Assembly: GCF_035582795.1 (NCBI RefSeq)
Contig: NC_134365.1
Span: 80,705,635 to 80,769,634, forward strand
DNA from: Mycteria americana
Lineage: Eukaryota > Chordata > Aves > Ciconiiformes > Ciconiidae
Length of the DNA: 64,000 bases
Reading direction: 5' to 3'
In this document: positions 28,161-41,437 of the stretch, piece by piece
Layout: each line of letters begins with the position of its first letter
Numbering within the stretch: the first letter of the stretch is position 1
Program-made: the position numbers and the translations under genes
Notes under the pieces: model-generated
What the model saw: the letters and a program-made list of their open reading frames with translations, nothing else
Database searches by the model: none
What the model was told of the DNA's origin: nothing

Positions 28161-31100
28161 CCCACGAAATCCGCTTGGAAATTCCCCATCACCACCACCC
28201 CTGCCCACGTTTATTTTCTGCTTCAGAAGCACGACAGACAAGAAACTGCAAAAGGGGCATTTAATTAATCGCATTTCAATGTCCAATCTTTTCTATCACT
28301 GGCACCAAATTTCCAGTGAGGGAGTCGAGGAGAAGAATAATGCCAGTCTGAAGCCAGGGAAGAGATTCCTGCGGGAGGGCTGCACAGAGGCTCCCCAGCA
28401 CGCTTGCTGCCTCTTATCCGTGAACGAAATGCCAAGCCAGCATGCGAGCGTAGCTCGCGTTACCTCCCAGTCTCTCACCCTTGGGCTCCCGTTGCTTTCA
28501 GTGCCTTTGGACAAGGCACATACTCTCTCGATTATCTTTGCAGCAGAAGCTTCTAGTTTATTTGCAGCCCACAAATACCTTTTTGTTCCAGCTGATTTCA
28601 TTACTCGGTAGAAATAGGCTCTTTGCAACACGGGTAATCTTGGCTTTACATGGATGTGTGGTGCCTAATAAAACAGGGCCCTGCTTACTCACTGGAGTTC
28701 CTAGAAGTTCATTCAATAGAAATAAAGAACAATTTGGCAACTTGACTACCAGGCTACAGGCTGCCGGCCAGTTTACAAATCAGTAACCAACTAGATGAGA
28801 CTAAAATCCTCTGTCTGGGTTCAGCTGGATGAACTATTTTTGTGAATACTGTATTTTCTGGGAAAATGGCATTTCAGATGGACTGACAAGAACTGCAAGT
28901 TCAGGTCAAGTGAAGCAAATAGTTCCAGCTGAAAAAAAGCAGGAAAAAATTTATAGCATTGAAAAAGTTTAATCTGGCAGACTTGAAAATTATTTGTTCC
29001 AGAAATGTCAAATGGAAACTTTTTGACTTTTCCCTTCAGGATGGAAATTTTAATTTAAAAATTGACCTAAATTTATAAAAGGAAGATATTAAATAACAGG
29101 AGTAAGAAGGAGACTATACCACTCTGGATCACGTGGAGCATTTTAAGATAATAAGAAATATTTGGGTTTCTTTTTTCATTTTTCTAGGGGAAAAAATTCC
29201 TGATCTTCTTTGCCTTGAACCAGCGCTTCTCCCCAAAACATTCCCCTTACCCACTGAGCAAAAACATGATCACCTCTCCACTGGGTTTTGCAAACATTAA
29301 GAACGGCTTGTAGCACATCTTCGTGATAAGTACTTTTGTTGTGGACAACCAGGACCACAGAGAAATGACTCGATATGTTCAGGGACTTACAAAGGGCAAC
29401 GAGTCAGAAGTAAACTCCAGGTCTTTTGATCCGCATTTTCTTGTCGATAATATAGTGGATGTCACTGACTGGGATGCTTTTTTCTCCTGCTAAATGATCA
29501 CTTAACTCTCTTCCCAGGTTCCGTTGGAGGAATGAGTTAGAGTTGCAGCATTATCAACATGGGAAAGTGAAATGCGGAGAGATTTTCTGAGCGGCGTTTA
29601 CATAACAAGCAGCCTGCAAATTTGGGGCGCCTGTGTTTTTGGCTGCCTGACTTCAGATACCCGCAGCCTGATTTGCATGAGTATTATGCACCCAGAACTC
29701 CTACTGAGATCAAAAAACCAACTCAGTGCCTCTGCAAAAGCAGGCTGTGGCATCCAAAACCGGAGGCACGCAAACTCAGTGCATTTTTCCAAAATCTGGG
29801 TCCGCACCCCTTGTTCGGGGCAGCCACTGAGTCAAATGCAGAGTTCAGCCTCAGCCGTTCCTGGCAGAATCCAACCCCACTTCTACCTCTACAAAAATCC
29901 AGCAAAATACCTCTTAAAATTTTGGAGGCTGCCCATTGTCCTCTGCTCTCTGCTTTTTTTTTAATCACCCTGATTTGAGGCATTTCTCCTAGAGCCTGGA
30001 AGTACTAAAATTGCTCCGCACTTGCCATGGGTCACCTATATGTGCATACCCATACATAAGCACAAAAGCAGTCGGTTTAGAGCAGGCACCACGAGGTTTT
30101 GCCGAAGAGCAGATATGCACCAAAATTGAAGAAGGAGCCCATTTTGTCCACGGGCTTTTGCTGTGCTGCAAGGTGGGTACTGACCATGCTCAGCAGCCCC
30201 AGGGTGCTCATGCTCTCTGCGCTCACCACTCCTCCATCAGAAAGCCGCAACAAGCAGAGGTAAATGTAGACAACGTGCCATAGGTCTGTGGCCAAAAGAA
30301 AAAAGAAAGAAGACTGAGCAACACTTCCTGCTTTTCTGGGAGCAAGGTGGACTCCAGAATGTTCTGCACCAACTGTTTGCAACACCTACCTGTGGGGTTT
30401 TGCTTGTTGTTTGTTTGTTTGGGTTTTTTTTCCCAAGTGGATGGAGGCGTCTGTATTTGGCTCAGAGAAGGAGCATACATTGCCAGAGTTTGGAAAGGGC
30501 AATGTCATGCCCAGGTAGTTAGCCTAACAACAACTGGGCTCAATCCAGCTGTGGCAGGACTGCTGGGTGGTTGCTTTCATGTGCTTTTTGTTTCATGTTC
30601 ATCACCCTGGCATCCGAGCAGTTTGCATCTTGGTTTAGCAAAGGTTTAACCACAAGAGCTCTCTCTCCTTGCAAGGAGGGGGAAGGGCAAGAGGCTGAGT
30701 GCTTTACAGAGGGTGGGGTACAGAATGAGCTGAGCAGATTTCATCTAGCCTTGTTTTCGATTCTGATGTTCATCAAACGCAGCTTGATAGGCAGGCAAAT
30801 CTTCTGCAGCCCATGGAAACGCAGCGGCGGGGTCATCGCGCTGGGGCAGTGGTTCCCCGGGAGAGCTGCGCCAGGCTGGGCTCCAGCCGCAGGTGCCGGC
30901 GGTGCTGCAGAGGGAGCATTTCTGAAGATGCTCAGCAGCTTTGCACCCTTTGCCTTTGTCGCAGGCAGCATTAAACGCCACGCTTCCCTTTGGAAGAGGA
31001 ACGACAGACAGAAAGCCAGGAGCGGGTGTTAAGAAAAGAAATCTAATCATTTATAAAAAGCAGCTTAACCCAGGTGGCCATAGGTACTCTGACAATCTGT

Positions 31101-31870
31101 TCTGGGCAAGAATTGTATTTCCTGCGAGTTCTTTCACTTATGTCAGTCTGTGTTTCAAATCAGCTTTGACACAACCTCAGTGACAAAGGCTTTGAAGTCT
31201 GAACTATATGTGCTACAGAGATCATTATTCATAACCACTCAGACGGAGAGGGAATATTTTCCTTTTGAAAGGTCCTGCCAAACCTGTCCCGTGCTTTGTT
31301 TGCTTTCAGAGGCACCGTGGTCATTCTTTGGGAGGAAAGAGGATGGAGGAAAGAAAGGGCGATAACAGTCTGGCAGGGAACAGCCTTCAAAAATCACTGA
31401 TCAAAAATTCACTAATTAAGAAAGTACGGGGACCATCCCAGCTGGAAACCGCTGCTTCGCATGGACTCCATCTAAAGGACCTTTATGCAGAACCTTCCCC
31501 AGGGAGCAGTCTTGAGCCCAACTCTGTGATACCTTGATCTGTCTCTATTTTACTGAGAGTTAAGCTGCAGTACTTCGTAGGTCAGTGGCTTTATTTGCAG
31601 TGGCAAGGTGCAACCCAAACAGCAAGTGTCCGTACTTGGAGAGCACAAATCCCTCAGTCCCTAGGGAGAGCAGTAATCATCTAGGATTTTATAGTACAGG
31701 GATTGGCAGGGATGGGGCTGCATACATACGTCTCCAGAACGGCTTTGAAGATATATAATTTTTACATAGGAGTTATGAGAATGAGTTTTGGCTAAAGTTT
31801 CATTTCAAATGCCCTGGGGCCCAACCTGCTCCTGCTAAAGTCCCTGGAAAGACTCCAAGGCAGCAAGCCG
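28161..31870. other. Intergenic sequence, no recognised gene
   Basis: No exon or RNA gene recognised. The AT-rich stretch 28830-29100 has repeated gaaa/tttt-type blocks that may be an old degraded repeat. A short GC-rich patch lies at 30825-30915. Confidence 0.5.
29370..29465 (-). repeat. Possible MIR-like SINE fragment, antisense
   Basis: The blocks aaatgactcg, gggacttacaaagggcaacg, cagaagtaaactccaggtctt and tgatccgcattttct follow the order of the reverse complement of the MIR core (the 'gaactcaggtctt' and 'agtgacttgcccaagg' segments). It is diverged and without a full-length match. Confidence 0.35.
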
Positions 31871-31879
31871 AGACCCTTG

Positions 31880-32510
31880 CTCTCTGTGCTTACTCTTCTT
31901 TCAGTGCGTTTCCTCTGCTCATTTGTCCTCCACTTATTGCTGCTTTTTTTTTCTTTTTCCCTTTCTGAACATTTCTGTGGCTGGGTTCAACTAAACCTTA
32001 CTCTGGCACAGTGTCATTGCTTAAAACATTGTCAGCGTTTGTTTCCTGAACCCACCCTCTTCTCTTCTCTGGATTTGTCTCTCTTAAGAATCTTCTCCTC
32101 CAGCTTTTTAGTATCGCTGCTGGACCTTCTCTCCCAGACTCCCATTTGGTATCATTTCAAATGCATCTTTCCTTCATGGTGGCTTCTACCTGCCTGCCCA
32201 CTTATAAACACTTCTCTGATAAACTTCATATTGCCTCCTGCTGCTCTCTTCTCCTCTTTTCCTTCAATGTCTCTTCTGTATTTATCTTTCATTCACTTCC
32301 ACTCTTAAGTTCATTTCTGCATCAGGATCTCTGCATCCTTCCCCCTACCTCATCTCATCTCCTGTTTTTGCTTTCCTATCCCCATCACCCTAGTCTCCTC
32401 ATCCTCATCTCCCATCAGTTTCTCTCCTCCTTGCCCACTTCATATCAGCACCAGCCTTTCTTTCTCTGCTGCACACATAATTCCCCAACACTTTCTTTCT
32501 CAGAGAAGGA
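31880..32510. repeat. Pyrimidine-rich low-complexity tract
   Basis: Over about 630 bases the plus strand is dominated by T and C with few runs of purines, including stretches such as ctttttttttctttttccc and ctcctcatcctcatctccc. The low purine content opens two overlapping frames with Leu-, Ser- and Phe-rich translations that are not protein-like. The next few hundred bases (32740-33130) are conversely purine-rich. Such tracts can adopt triplex forms; there is no evidence of function. Confidence 0.65.
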
Positions 32511-35500
32511 GCTGGACATATGGAAGAAGGGGAAGGAGCCTCAGGGGGATATTCTTATTACCTAAGTTAGATAAATAAGCTCCCTATGCACTCAGTGGAG
32601 ACGTGTAGGACAATTTAGGAGGTTTATTAGATGTCATCTTCCTTTATTGACTCTGTAGGGAGCCTAACTCACTCACCTGATTTAGTAGCCTGAAATTAAT
32701 GAAGCCACATGAATATCCTCTGCAAAATGCCACTTTTGTTTAGACCCACGTGAAGGAGAGAGGGAAGGACAAGGTATCAATGACACGAGGATGCTATTAG
32801 CCAGTGACCAGGCAGCCTCAGCTCCTGGCATACCTGGTAGGCACTGGTAGGGTGTGGAGAGTGATGACTTTTCAGAGATCTGAAGGAGGGGAAAATGATT
32901 TAGCAGATGTCTGGGGGGAGTGTCTCCCAGCCAGGATGGGCCTCTGGGCTGTGAGAGCCAGGCCACCTTTTTCAAAAGGGCCATGGGGGATAGATCTGTT
33001 AGACAAGAAGGGCAGGGTCAGCCAACTCTTGAGGGACCTGAAAAGTACAAGTGGGGAGGAGTCGTCCAGCAGAAGGAAGAAAAGAGATGAGCAATGCAGT
33101 GGTCAAAGCAGCGAGCCAAAAAAGGAGGTTTTAGCAACATGTTGTTTAGGAGGCTTGAGACGATCAGTGTCGCAGGCACCCAGGCTACTGCAACAGCAGT
33201 GAAGGAAGGGTGGCGATACCAAGGGCCCATGTCTAGGTTTTCATTGTGTTGGCTGACAGACAAGGAGACGCTGGATTTGAGAGACGATGCAGGCAGAAGC
33301 CCCAGGAATGGAAAACAGCCTGGATGCTGGAGTCCAGTGAGACAGCTGAATCAAAGATGAACAGCTTGCTACTTTAATTCCCCACTCTGGGGACCTGCCC
33401 AGACCATCTGCGCACCTGGGTATACCTCTAATATTTCCTCTGCTTTATTTCCTATGTCCCCACCAGGTCCTGTTCTACAGCTGCTCTTGTAACACTTAGT
33501 ATGTGTTCACTGAGGACAGAGCTGAACGGAGTAAGACACTGCATCTGCTTCAGGGTCATAAAACATTGCTCCGAACAGGATACTGGTTGGGAACCTATTC
33601 TCTAGCTTCCCATATTTTTCACATTGTCTGCCTTGACAAGCCCACTGAAAACCCCCAAGCATTTGGGTGAGTGAAAAGGAATATTAATCTGGCACAACAC
33701 AAAGGCTGGAGGACAGAGGGGTAGGAAGCTCAGAGGCTGTGCACCCTTTCACAGCTGATGTCTTTATTCTTACTGCAATTTCTTTAGATGAATTCCAAGG
33801 CTATTAGATAATATTCTCTTGCCAAAGCCAAATAATCTTTTTTGAAATGATCAAATCCACTCCTATCCTTTACTGAGAACCACTTGCAGTAGAACCACTT
33901 GCACTCTTGTCATTTCGCCTATGTAGAAGTGGAAGCATTACATTTTCCTTTTTTTTTAATTACAGAGAACCCCCCAAGTCCAGCTTTTCCCCAAGATCTG
34001 ACAATACACAGAGTGAGAAGGGTGGTGGGAGGGCTCTCAATACTCCACTAGTGAATAAACATGGGAATTTTCCAAACCAATTAAGAGCCAAGAGGTGCAA
34101 GAAGACAAATATCAGGGAAACTAAGGACATTTCAAAAGACAATCAGTCTTTGCTCTGAGAAAAAAAAAAAGCAACATTCTTAAAGGTTTCCCAGGGTAAG
34201 TGTTTTTCCTCCTGCCCTGTTATTTTCCCTCCTCGTCAGCAACGGTATACAAGCACCTTGCTTTGTGGAAAGCACAAAGCGATTGGAAGAGGACAATGCA
34301 TCCAAAGTGACTCCAGAATAAAACAAGAAAACCCTTTCAGCACAAGGACTTGTGGAGGTGGGGGCAGAACAAAAAGCACTAACTCCCTGTGAGAGACTGG
34401 AGGAGAAGCTGCTTTGAATGCGCCAAGAGAAGGAGCCCTCACCCTTTATGAGACTTTCTCAATGTAGCCGCAAAGCTGCTCTCTGACTTCCAGCCCTGTG
34501 AATTTCCACTCCAGCCTCGCTGTTTATAACCAGTACACAAAGCCCTTATCTTCCAAGCACAGCTTTAGATTATAGAGAGGGCACGCCGTCAAGAGAGACT
34601 GTCAAGGCTAATGAGCACGGGGTTAAACCAGTGCTGCAGCACCGGGACACCGCTCGAGGAGCTGCTCGGCAGCGAAGCTGGGTTTTCAGCACACCCAGAC
34701 ACACATTTATATCTGGTTTTCCCCTCTCCCTGTTGCCCCTGAAGCTACAGCTGTGAAGCTACAGCTTGACCACCTGATCTCTGAATACCTAGGCAACACT
34801 AAAAGCCTTTGGAGCCCGCGGGAACGCGGTGCTTGCTGTAGCCGCACCAGCCATGAGCACCCGGTGGGATGAGGAAGCGCTTGCATGGACGGGAGGCGCG
34901 TGTTTTTAAAAACATTGTGGCTGTAAACTTTTCTGGTGTGTGCATATCTTTGTGCTGGTCTTTTTGTATGGATACCAGGACTTTTAAGCACTCCAGTTAA
35001 ATAACCAGGGTAATTCACATTCTGGCAGCCAATTTTACTGGCACCTGCAAGCGGCTCAGATAACCCATGTGGGAACTTAAAAAAGCCATGTGCCTCCACA
35101 GAGGACACTGAGTTTCTTCTGAATGCAGTAAAGAAGGAGCACCCCACTGAGATGACACCCACAAATCCAAGAGGACAACCTTCGGCCCTATGTTTTGACA
35201 TTATCTAGCCAAAAAGTGAGAATTTCCATCAAAAGTACTGCTTATTCTGAGAAAAAGCCTCCCATTCCCTCTGTGCTCTAAGGTTACTGCTTCACAGCAC
35301 GAAGTAGGGAAGGTGAAGTTGGTAGAGTGGAAAAAAGAGCAACCTGGGAATAAATTAGTCTATCATCACTATAAATGGAAGGCAGTTTAAGACTGTTGAA
35401 TGTGGAAATCACAAACATCCTGGTACATATTTTTCCATTCATATCATACATTCAGATAAATAGAAAGTGATCTTTTGTATCATGCTTCCCCCGCCTATCC

Positions 35501-35534
35501 AATGCAGTCATTTCCTCTAATAAACTTCCTAGTG
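32511..35534. other. Intergenic sequence, no recognised gene
   Basis: No recognisable exon, RNA gene or clear transposon. It is purine-rich on the plus strand at its left end. An open frame of 164 codons at 34707-35201 (minus) has no known motif. Confidence 0.5.
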
Positions 35535-36215
35535 CTTTGTGTGGTCAAGTGTTAGATGTCCCCAAGGGATGAAGTTTCCACCACTTCCTTGCAAGGCATT
35601 GCACATCTTTCCATCAAGGAGATTCTTGATATTCAGTTAAATGTTCCTTTTCTCGGCGTACTCCCATTACTCTTGATAATCCCCCTGCATACAGCCTTAA
35701 GTAATTCTGTTTAGCATTTACTTCTTTCTAACACTGGCGAGAGTTACCAAATTCCTTCTTTTTCATCTTTTGATTACTTTATGGAGAAAAGTTATGAGAT
35801 AGCATATTCACAGACAACCTTCGCCCCCTTTTTTTGGTTGCTGTTCTTGAATGCCCTCTGGCATGTCTCTGTCTGCCTAGCAGTGCAGTACCCAGGACTG
35901 AGGGCAATATTGCACATGCTCTGCCTTCCCACATGTAAGAGGGTGCCTTCCCACGCATCGCCCACTTCTGCAGCTTGAGAAATATCACTTCCAATCAGCT
36001 AGCCACTATCATTCCTAGATCTCCTCAACGCTATTTATTCCTGCTGCATATTTGAGTTTCAAGTTGTTTTTCTCCAGTTTGCATTTTTCCAAGTTGGAAC
36101 TTGCATTGTTGTTTTCGAGCTATTCTTTAATCTCTCTTGAATTGCTTCATATCACTTTCCTGTCTATAAAGGTGTTCACAGCCTTTCCCAGTGCAGTATT
36201 GTCGTGTCTTTCACT
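35535..36215 (-). mobile_element. Ancient CR1-like LINE fragment, antisense
   Basis: On the plus strand the blocks gatgaagtttccaccacttc, cttgcaaggcattgcacatc, catcaaggagattcttgata and cagttaaatgttccttttctc correspond to the antisense of the CR1 ORF2 C terminus (the 'HW..LP..VV..PSLE' region). Later blocks around 36020-36180 (gatctcctcaacgctattta, ttgcatttttccaagttgga, tctttaatctctcttgaatt) follow the order of the older CR1/L3 reverse transcriptase region. No open frame survives. It has decayed much more than the copies at 18701 and 58908. Confidence 0.55.
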
Positions 36216-39200
36216 TCTTGTAAAAAAATTTAAAAGTATATATACACAAACCACACAGGCATCAGAACACCTAGATACCTGCAATGAATGAATACATTTG
36301 CACAACACACAAGATCTTGCTATATTCCTCCTCTACTGCTCTGCTTGTTTTCTAAAACTCAAACCACCACTGAAGGGCTCACGAACTATTTAAGAGCATG
36401 CATCCCAACCGCAAGTCACAACAGTCATCCATCACCCATGGATTTCACTGGAGTGCTGCTTACTCTGTTCCGTGTGGGGAAGCCACTGCCATCCCCACTA
36501 AGGCTGCTGTTATAACAGCGTAAGGACACTCATGTTGATAGAGCTCATTTCCATAAATTTACAATACAAAGTTTAGGAATAAAAACTGAGTGTTCCCTGC
36601 AGAATATGTTAAGTCTGCCTAAATTTATCACCGAACCCTGTGGTATGTGATTACCCACCCGCCCCATGTCAGCCTGCTGCCAGACCACCATGTTACCACA
36701 GTCCAGTCCTGGTGTTGCAGGCTGGCCTTGACCTCGTGGCCGAGATGACCATCTGGGGCTAATGTGAATGGGGATAGAGTGAATTTCACAGCTGATGACA
36801 GGAGCTGAGACTCCTCAAAGGAGAGGTGACCTGTGCGGCTGCACAGAGCCTGCACGCTAACTTCAGCAGCCTCTGTGCATGTGTGTGCAGAGCTTGCTGC
36901 AGCGCCAGTCGTGCAAAGCACTCGAGGAGAAATCAGACCAGCTTACCTTCCACCACTCTCCCAAAAAAGTGTTTTCATCTCTCAAAACATATAGGAAACC
37001 TTGGTCATGTCACATGCCTTTTGGGATTAGTATTTTGAGGTCTTCTGAGCACCTCTGCCAACAGATGACACCAACTATTAAAGCATTCGGTGAAGCGGAT
37101 TGCGCATCTGTTTCTGCCTTTCTGGAACACCAGCTTACCAATAAAACAACTTGTTGTCATGTGTAAGCAGAGGATTCGGCCAGGCTGGCACGCCTTTGTG
37201 CTCAGCACCTTAACGGTAGAGGCCATGCCTCAGAATAATTACAACGCTAGGTCTCCGGCCTGAGAACCATTCATGTATTACTTCACTTCACGCAAACAAG
37301 TGGTACCTTTAAGGTGAGATGATGCACAGGCACAGACAAAAGCACCTGCTTAGTATGACTATGGTGCAATTTGTCAGCTGTACGCATATACTCAAACTAG
37401 CTTTACATTTGGTTCCTGCTAGCAGTGTAGAAGTGGCAATGCAGTGCTGAGATGCTAATGAAATACCTGGGTGGCAGGGAGATCCACGTGGCCGCAGGCC
37501 AGCAGATTTGCAGCACGGTCTCTTCAGACCCACCCCCGAAACTGCTCCGACCTGCAGCCCCAGCAGCGCAGATGCACCCCACCTCAGCGGCTACCGTCCG
37601 GCTGAGGCTGGGGGAGGTCCATGAGTAGCTTCAGAGTGGTCCAGGAGAAGCAGCTCAATTTTAGTGTTTTCACAGCAACACACTTCCAGTGGAAAACATC
37701 TGGATACTCACCCATTTAAGTTAAAACCACTGCCTGAAATAGATCTGTACTTGTGTCATAGATTACAATAAGAAACCCTGGGTAGGAGAACAAAGTAAGA
37801 GTTTTCTGAGTACACAGCTTCAGAGTTAGCTGCTTCCCCAGCTGGCAGGCACAGTGGGATTTTTGCTGCTTTGCCTTGCAGCGGCCTATCTGATGAGCAC
37901 CGTTACTCGTAGCTTGCCACCCGCCTCGCCTTTATCACCTGCCAGGGTCCTGTGAACACCACCTTCACAATTATTCTTCAGAAGGAAGCACAAAGTAGCA
38001 GCTTTATTGATTTTTATTCTTTTTATGTGTGTGTGGGAAGAGAGGTCCACGTGTAAAAGAAAGCATCTGAGTAAAACACATGTACTCCCTTCTGTTTGTC
38101 GTTAGCGGCACAAGTCTCGGAGCCTGGAGGAGGCTGGGCTTGCATGAGGCTCTCACAGTGAGCTTCTTCATGGCCAGCCGAACAGCTTTTTGCAGCAAGA
38201 TGGCCACCGAACAGCAGCAAGTTCAGAAATGACACCACTTTCGGTTCAATTTCACAGGCACACTGAGAAAAAGGATCCTAAGGACATGAGATTTACAGGC
38301 AAGCAAAATAGGAGCCAGCTTTCTCCTTCTCTCCTTCCCCTTCCCTAGGGGCCACCAGGGCTCTCCTCAGGCTGCTGTCCTTCTGCTGTCCCTGCTTTCA
38401 CACTCCTTTCTTCTAGGTGATCTCTGCCGTGCCCTTGCTGGCTGAGGCGTTGATGGAGCAGGTTCAGCGCTTTTCTCCCCAGGAGACGAGCGTGCCACCC
38501 CATGGCGTATGAGAAAGCGATCCTTGCTGACTGTGAAGCAGTCACGTGCTTCTGGGGGACTGGTTTTGTTCTGGAGGTGGTGGGGTTGTTTGCTTATTTA
38601 CTTCTTTCCTGTCTTTTCCTCTTCTTTTTCCATGTCCTATTTACCTTTCCTTCCAGAAGACTTAAAACTGTGCAGCTCCCCACCAGTGGAGGCCTCCACC
38701 TCTGGAGTAGGGCACAACAGCCAAAGAGCAACGTTATCAAACAGTTTGGAGCCAGGGTTGAGGAGAAATATGTTGTCCAGCAGGAAGAAGTCTATATGGA
38801 AGCAAACCAAATACAGACACCCAGCCTGGGACTCAGCCAGGACACTATCCTCAGACTCGCACCCCTATGCTTTTTTCTTTTCTTTTTCTTTTTTTTTTTC
38901 AATAAAATTGCCAGGAAATGTTTTGTTACCACATGTGGGCAAAGCAACAACAGCTTGCACCCGGGCGGGAAAACCTTCAGAAGCTCAGCATCTCCCCAGC
39001 ACCGCACCGTGGCAGCGCTGGCAGAGTGCACAGTACCACCTACTGCTTAATGGGATCACTGCCTGAAATGGCTTCGGCAGCCTGTCCTTGGAGGCCTCCT
39101 GTCCACGCTCTGATCCAGCCCAACACGGCTTAACTTCTGACAGGATCACAGCACAGGGACACACATGCCCGCAGGCAAATAATCACACCAGAGGCTGCAA

Positions 39201-41400
39201 CATGACAGTGCCGAGAATTAACCTAACCACCAAGCCTACTTTGGGTGCAGCTCCCTGTCATCGTGCGGCTCCCAGAATTAATGAACTTAGCAGTGCAACA
39301 CGACGGGCACGTAAGCGGGATCATTCATACCCACCTCACATCCACAACGAGACGGATCAAAGCAACACGCTGTGCGGAGGTGCTTGTGCCCATCTGCCAG
39401 CCTACCTGCAACAGGCAGCGCGGAGACCGGCAGCACAGCAATGTAAAGGGACCGAGTGTGAACCAGGAGACCGAGGCTATAGCAAAATGGACGACAGCAC
39501 ATTAACAATGCAGCGCTGATCTTCCCTAGCAGCCTTTGCCACTGATCTATAGGACCAGCACGATTAATTTATCCAGGCTACCTCCATGTTATTGTTATTA
39601 ATTGTTACGAGTTTTTTTGGCAGGGACTCGGAAGCTTGTCTGATTAAAAATAGGTTTGGGGACAGCAGCTGGCAGAGTCACAGTGAGAGAAGGATCCAGC
39701 TCCAGATCGTTTTTCAAAGAACATGTTCTTAGCAAGTAATTGGGTGCAATCAAAGTGCAGGGATAAATAGTAGCACTTCCCAAGGTGTAGCTCAAGGCTC
39801 TGATCCTGCCAGTCACTGTTTGCTGGCAAACATTCAGAAAGGCCAAAGACCTGCTCAGGTGTCTGCAGACTTTCTGGCAAGACCACTGCCCAACTGCTTT
39901 GCAAGATTAGAGGGAAGAGATTTTTGTACACAGACCAGGACGCCTTAGCAGGGTGGGCTTTCGGATGTACAAAATACATCACAACGTTATCAAAAACATG
40001 CAGCGTTAAGGGCCCTGAATGCACGTGCATCTTCAGTCTTTGTGGCTGACGCACATGTGTTTCTGCAGGGCCCTCATCCACACACTCCAAGCAGCTTCCA
40101 CAGCTTTCTCGCTTTGGATTCTGCATTCAAGCAAGTTTCCACAACCAAAAAGGAAAATTAACAGCAGGCTGAAGAACTGACACTCTTAACTGAACAGCAA
40201 GCGTGCTGAGAGCTGGAACTATACTTTTCTCTTTTACCCATTTTTGATGTCCACTGACCGTTTTACTGTTTACTCCCCATTTCCAGTTCACACCAGTACA
40301 CATCGGACCTCCACCTGAACACAAATCTGAGCTTGTCTCTAGGTCATGGACATTTTGATTTCCTCTGCCTCATCTACCAGCGTGATGTTGCAAGGATGGC
40401 TCTCAAGCAGTTTGAGTGAGCCGGTGCTTAAACAACAAGAGGGCTGTGCTAGTAGGTTTTGGCTAGTGGGATCCAAGATCCTTGTTGCAGGACTGAACAA
40501 GCCAGCTTTCCAGCATTCAAGTGCTCACCCCATCATCCAGCTTCACTTCCAGCCAAGCCAGAGAGCAGCAGGACTTCTGGAGAGCTGCCCTCACTGGTCG
40601 CCTTTGAACTTCTCATGGAGGTCTCTGCTGCCTCCACCGCCACCGCCCACCAGCTCTCAGAAGCATTCGCTTCTTGCAGCTCTTGGGCACATGAAAATTG
40701 TGTTACGCAGCCCCACAGATCAGGAGGGCTGGCCTACCTTTAATGTGTTGCTTTCTAATATATTTCTGTGCTCACTTCCAGGAAAGTTTTGGCAATCTGT
40801 GAAGCTCTTGCTTTGGAAAACATCTCACACTGTGTCATTAGGTGAAAATGGCCTCCGGAACAGCTAAAAAACCAAAGCATTTGCCCACATATCCTATTTG
40901 CAGGAGGAAAGTGCCTCACTGCTGCTTTTTTTTTTTTTCACCCCGGTATGTATGATGAAAACATCTGAAACTGTTAGAATTTATATAGGCAGATTTGGCA
41001 GCCTTTTGAGATTTAGTTGGACTGTGACATACAATTTAAGTTTGGAGCTTGCTTGCCTGCTTCCTGAATATGCACTCTGTAATCAGACGAAGTTTTAGCA
41101 GCTCAGACAAAAAGCACGGCCCTTGCAGTTAGCCTGTGCTGACAATAGGCAGGTGCTCGTTGCTGTAAACCAATGCAGCTACACTGAAATCAATAAACCA
41201 CAACAATTTATATTTGCTGAAGTTCCGGCCCCGTAATTTGATGAATTTTTTTTACTGTTTTCTTTTCTTCCTTTGCTGCTTTAGCACATTTGCTCACGAT
41301 TGCCTCGACCAAACACAGCACATCATGCCAGGGGCAGGCTGAGCCCTGAGTCAGAGCAGAGAGTGCCACCTACTGAAACCTGAATTTTCCATGACCGGTT
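36216..41400. other. Intergenic sequence, no recognised gene
   Basis: I recognise no exons or RNA genes. Long open frames at 38502-39066, 39088-39519, 39644-40126 (minus) and 40346-40867 were read. None shows a known domain, a framed splice pair or a good start context. A T-rich tract followed by AATAAA lies at about 38868-38905. Confidence 0.5.
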
Positions 41401-41437
41401 CCTCCCCGCCCCCCCCTCCCCGGCATCCCCCCCAGCT
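41401..41437. repeat. C-rich tract with potential G-quadruplex on the minus strand
   Basis: Runs of four to eight C separated by one to five bases (ccccgcccccccctccccgg...ccccccc). The complement has at least four G runs close enough to fold as a quadruplex. It stands alone in otherwise ordinary sequence. Confidence 0.6.

Noticed and set aside
27633-28286. 217-codon open frame on the minus strand
   Set aside because: It lies in a GC-rich block where stops are rare in all frames; the overlapping plus-strand frames are equally long. The translation is low-complexity (Ala, Gly, Pro, Ser, Arg) with no known motif or splice framing.
31877-32565. Two Leu/Ser/Phe-rich frames of about 140 codons resembling membrane proteins
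   Set aside because: They are by-products of the pyrimidine-rich DNA, which yields hydrophobic codons and few stops. The two frames overlap.
38502-39066. Two overlapping frames of 182 and 185 codons on the plus strand
   Set aside because: Two long frames over the same DNA cannot both be genes, and both run through a T-rich tract giving Phe runs. No domain recognised.
40346-40867. 173-codon open frame with a Pro run
   Set aside because: The Pro run comes from a small CCACCG/CCTCC repeat. No domain, and no splice signals in frame.
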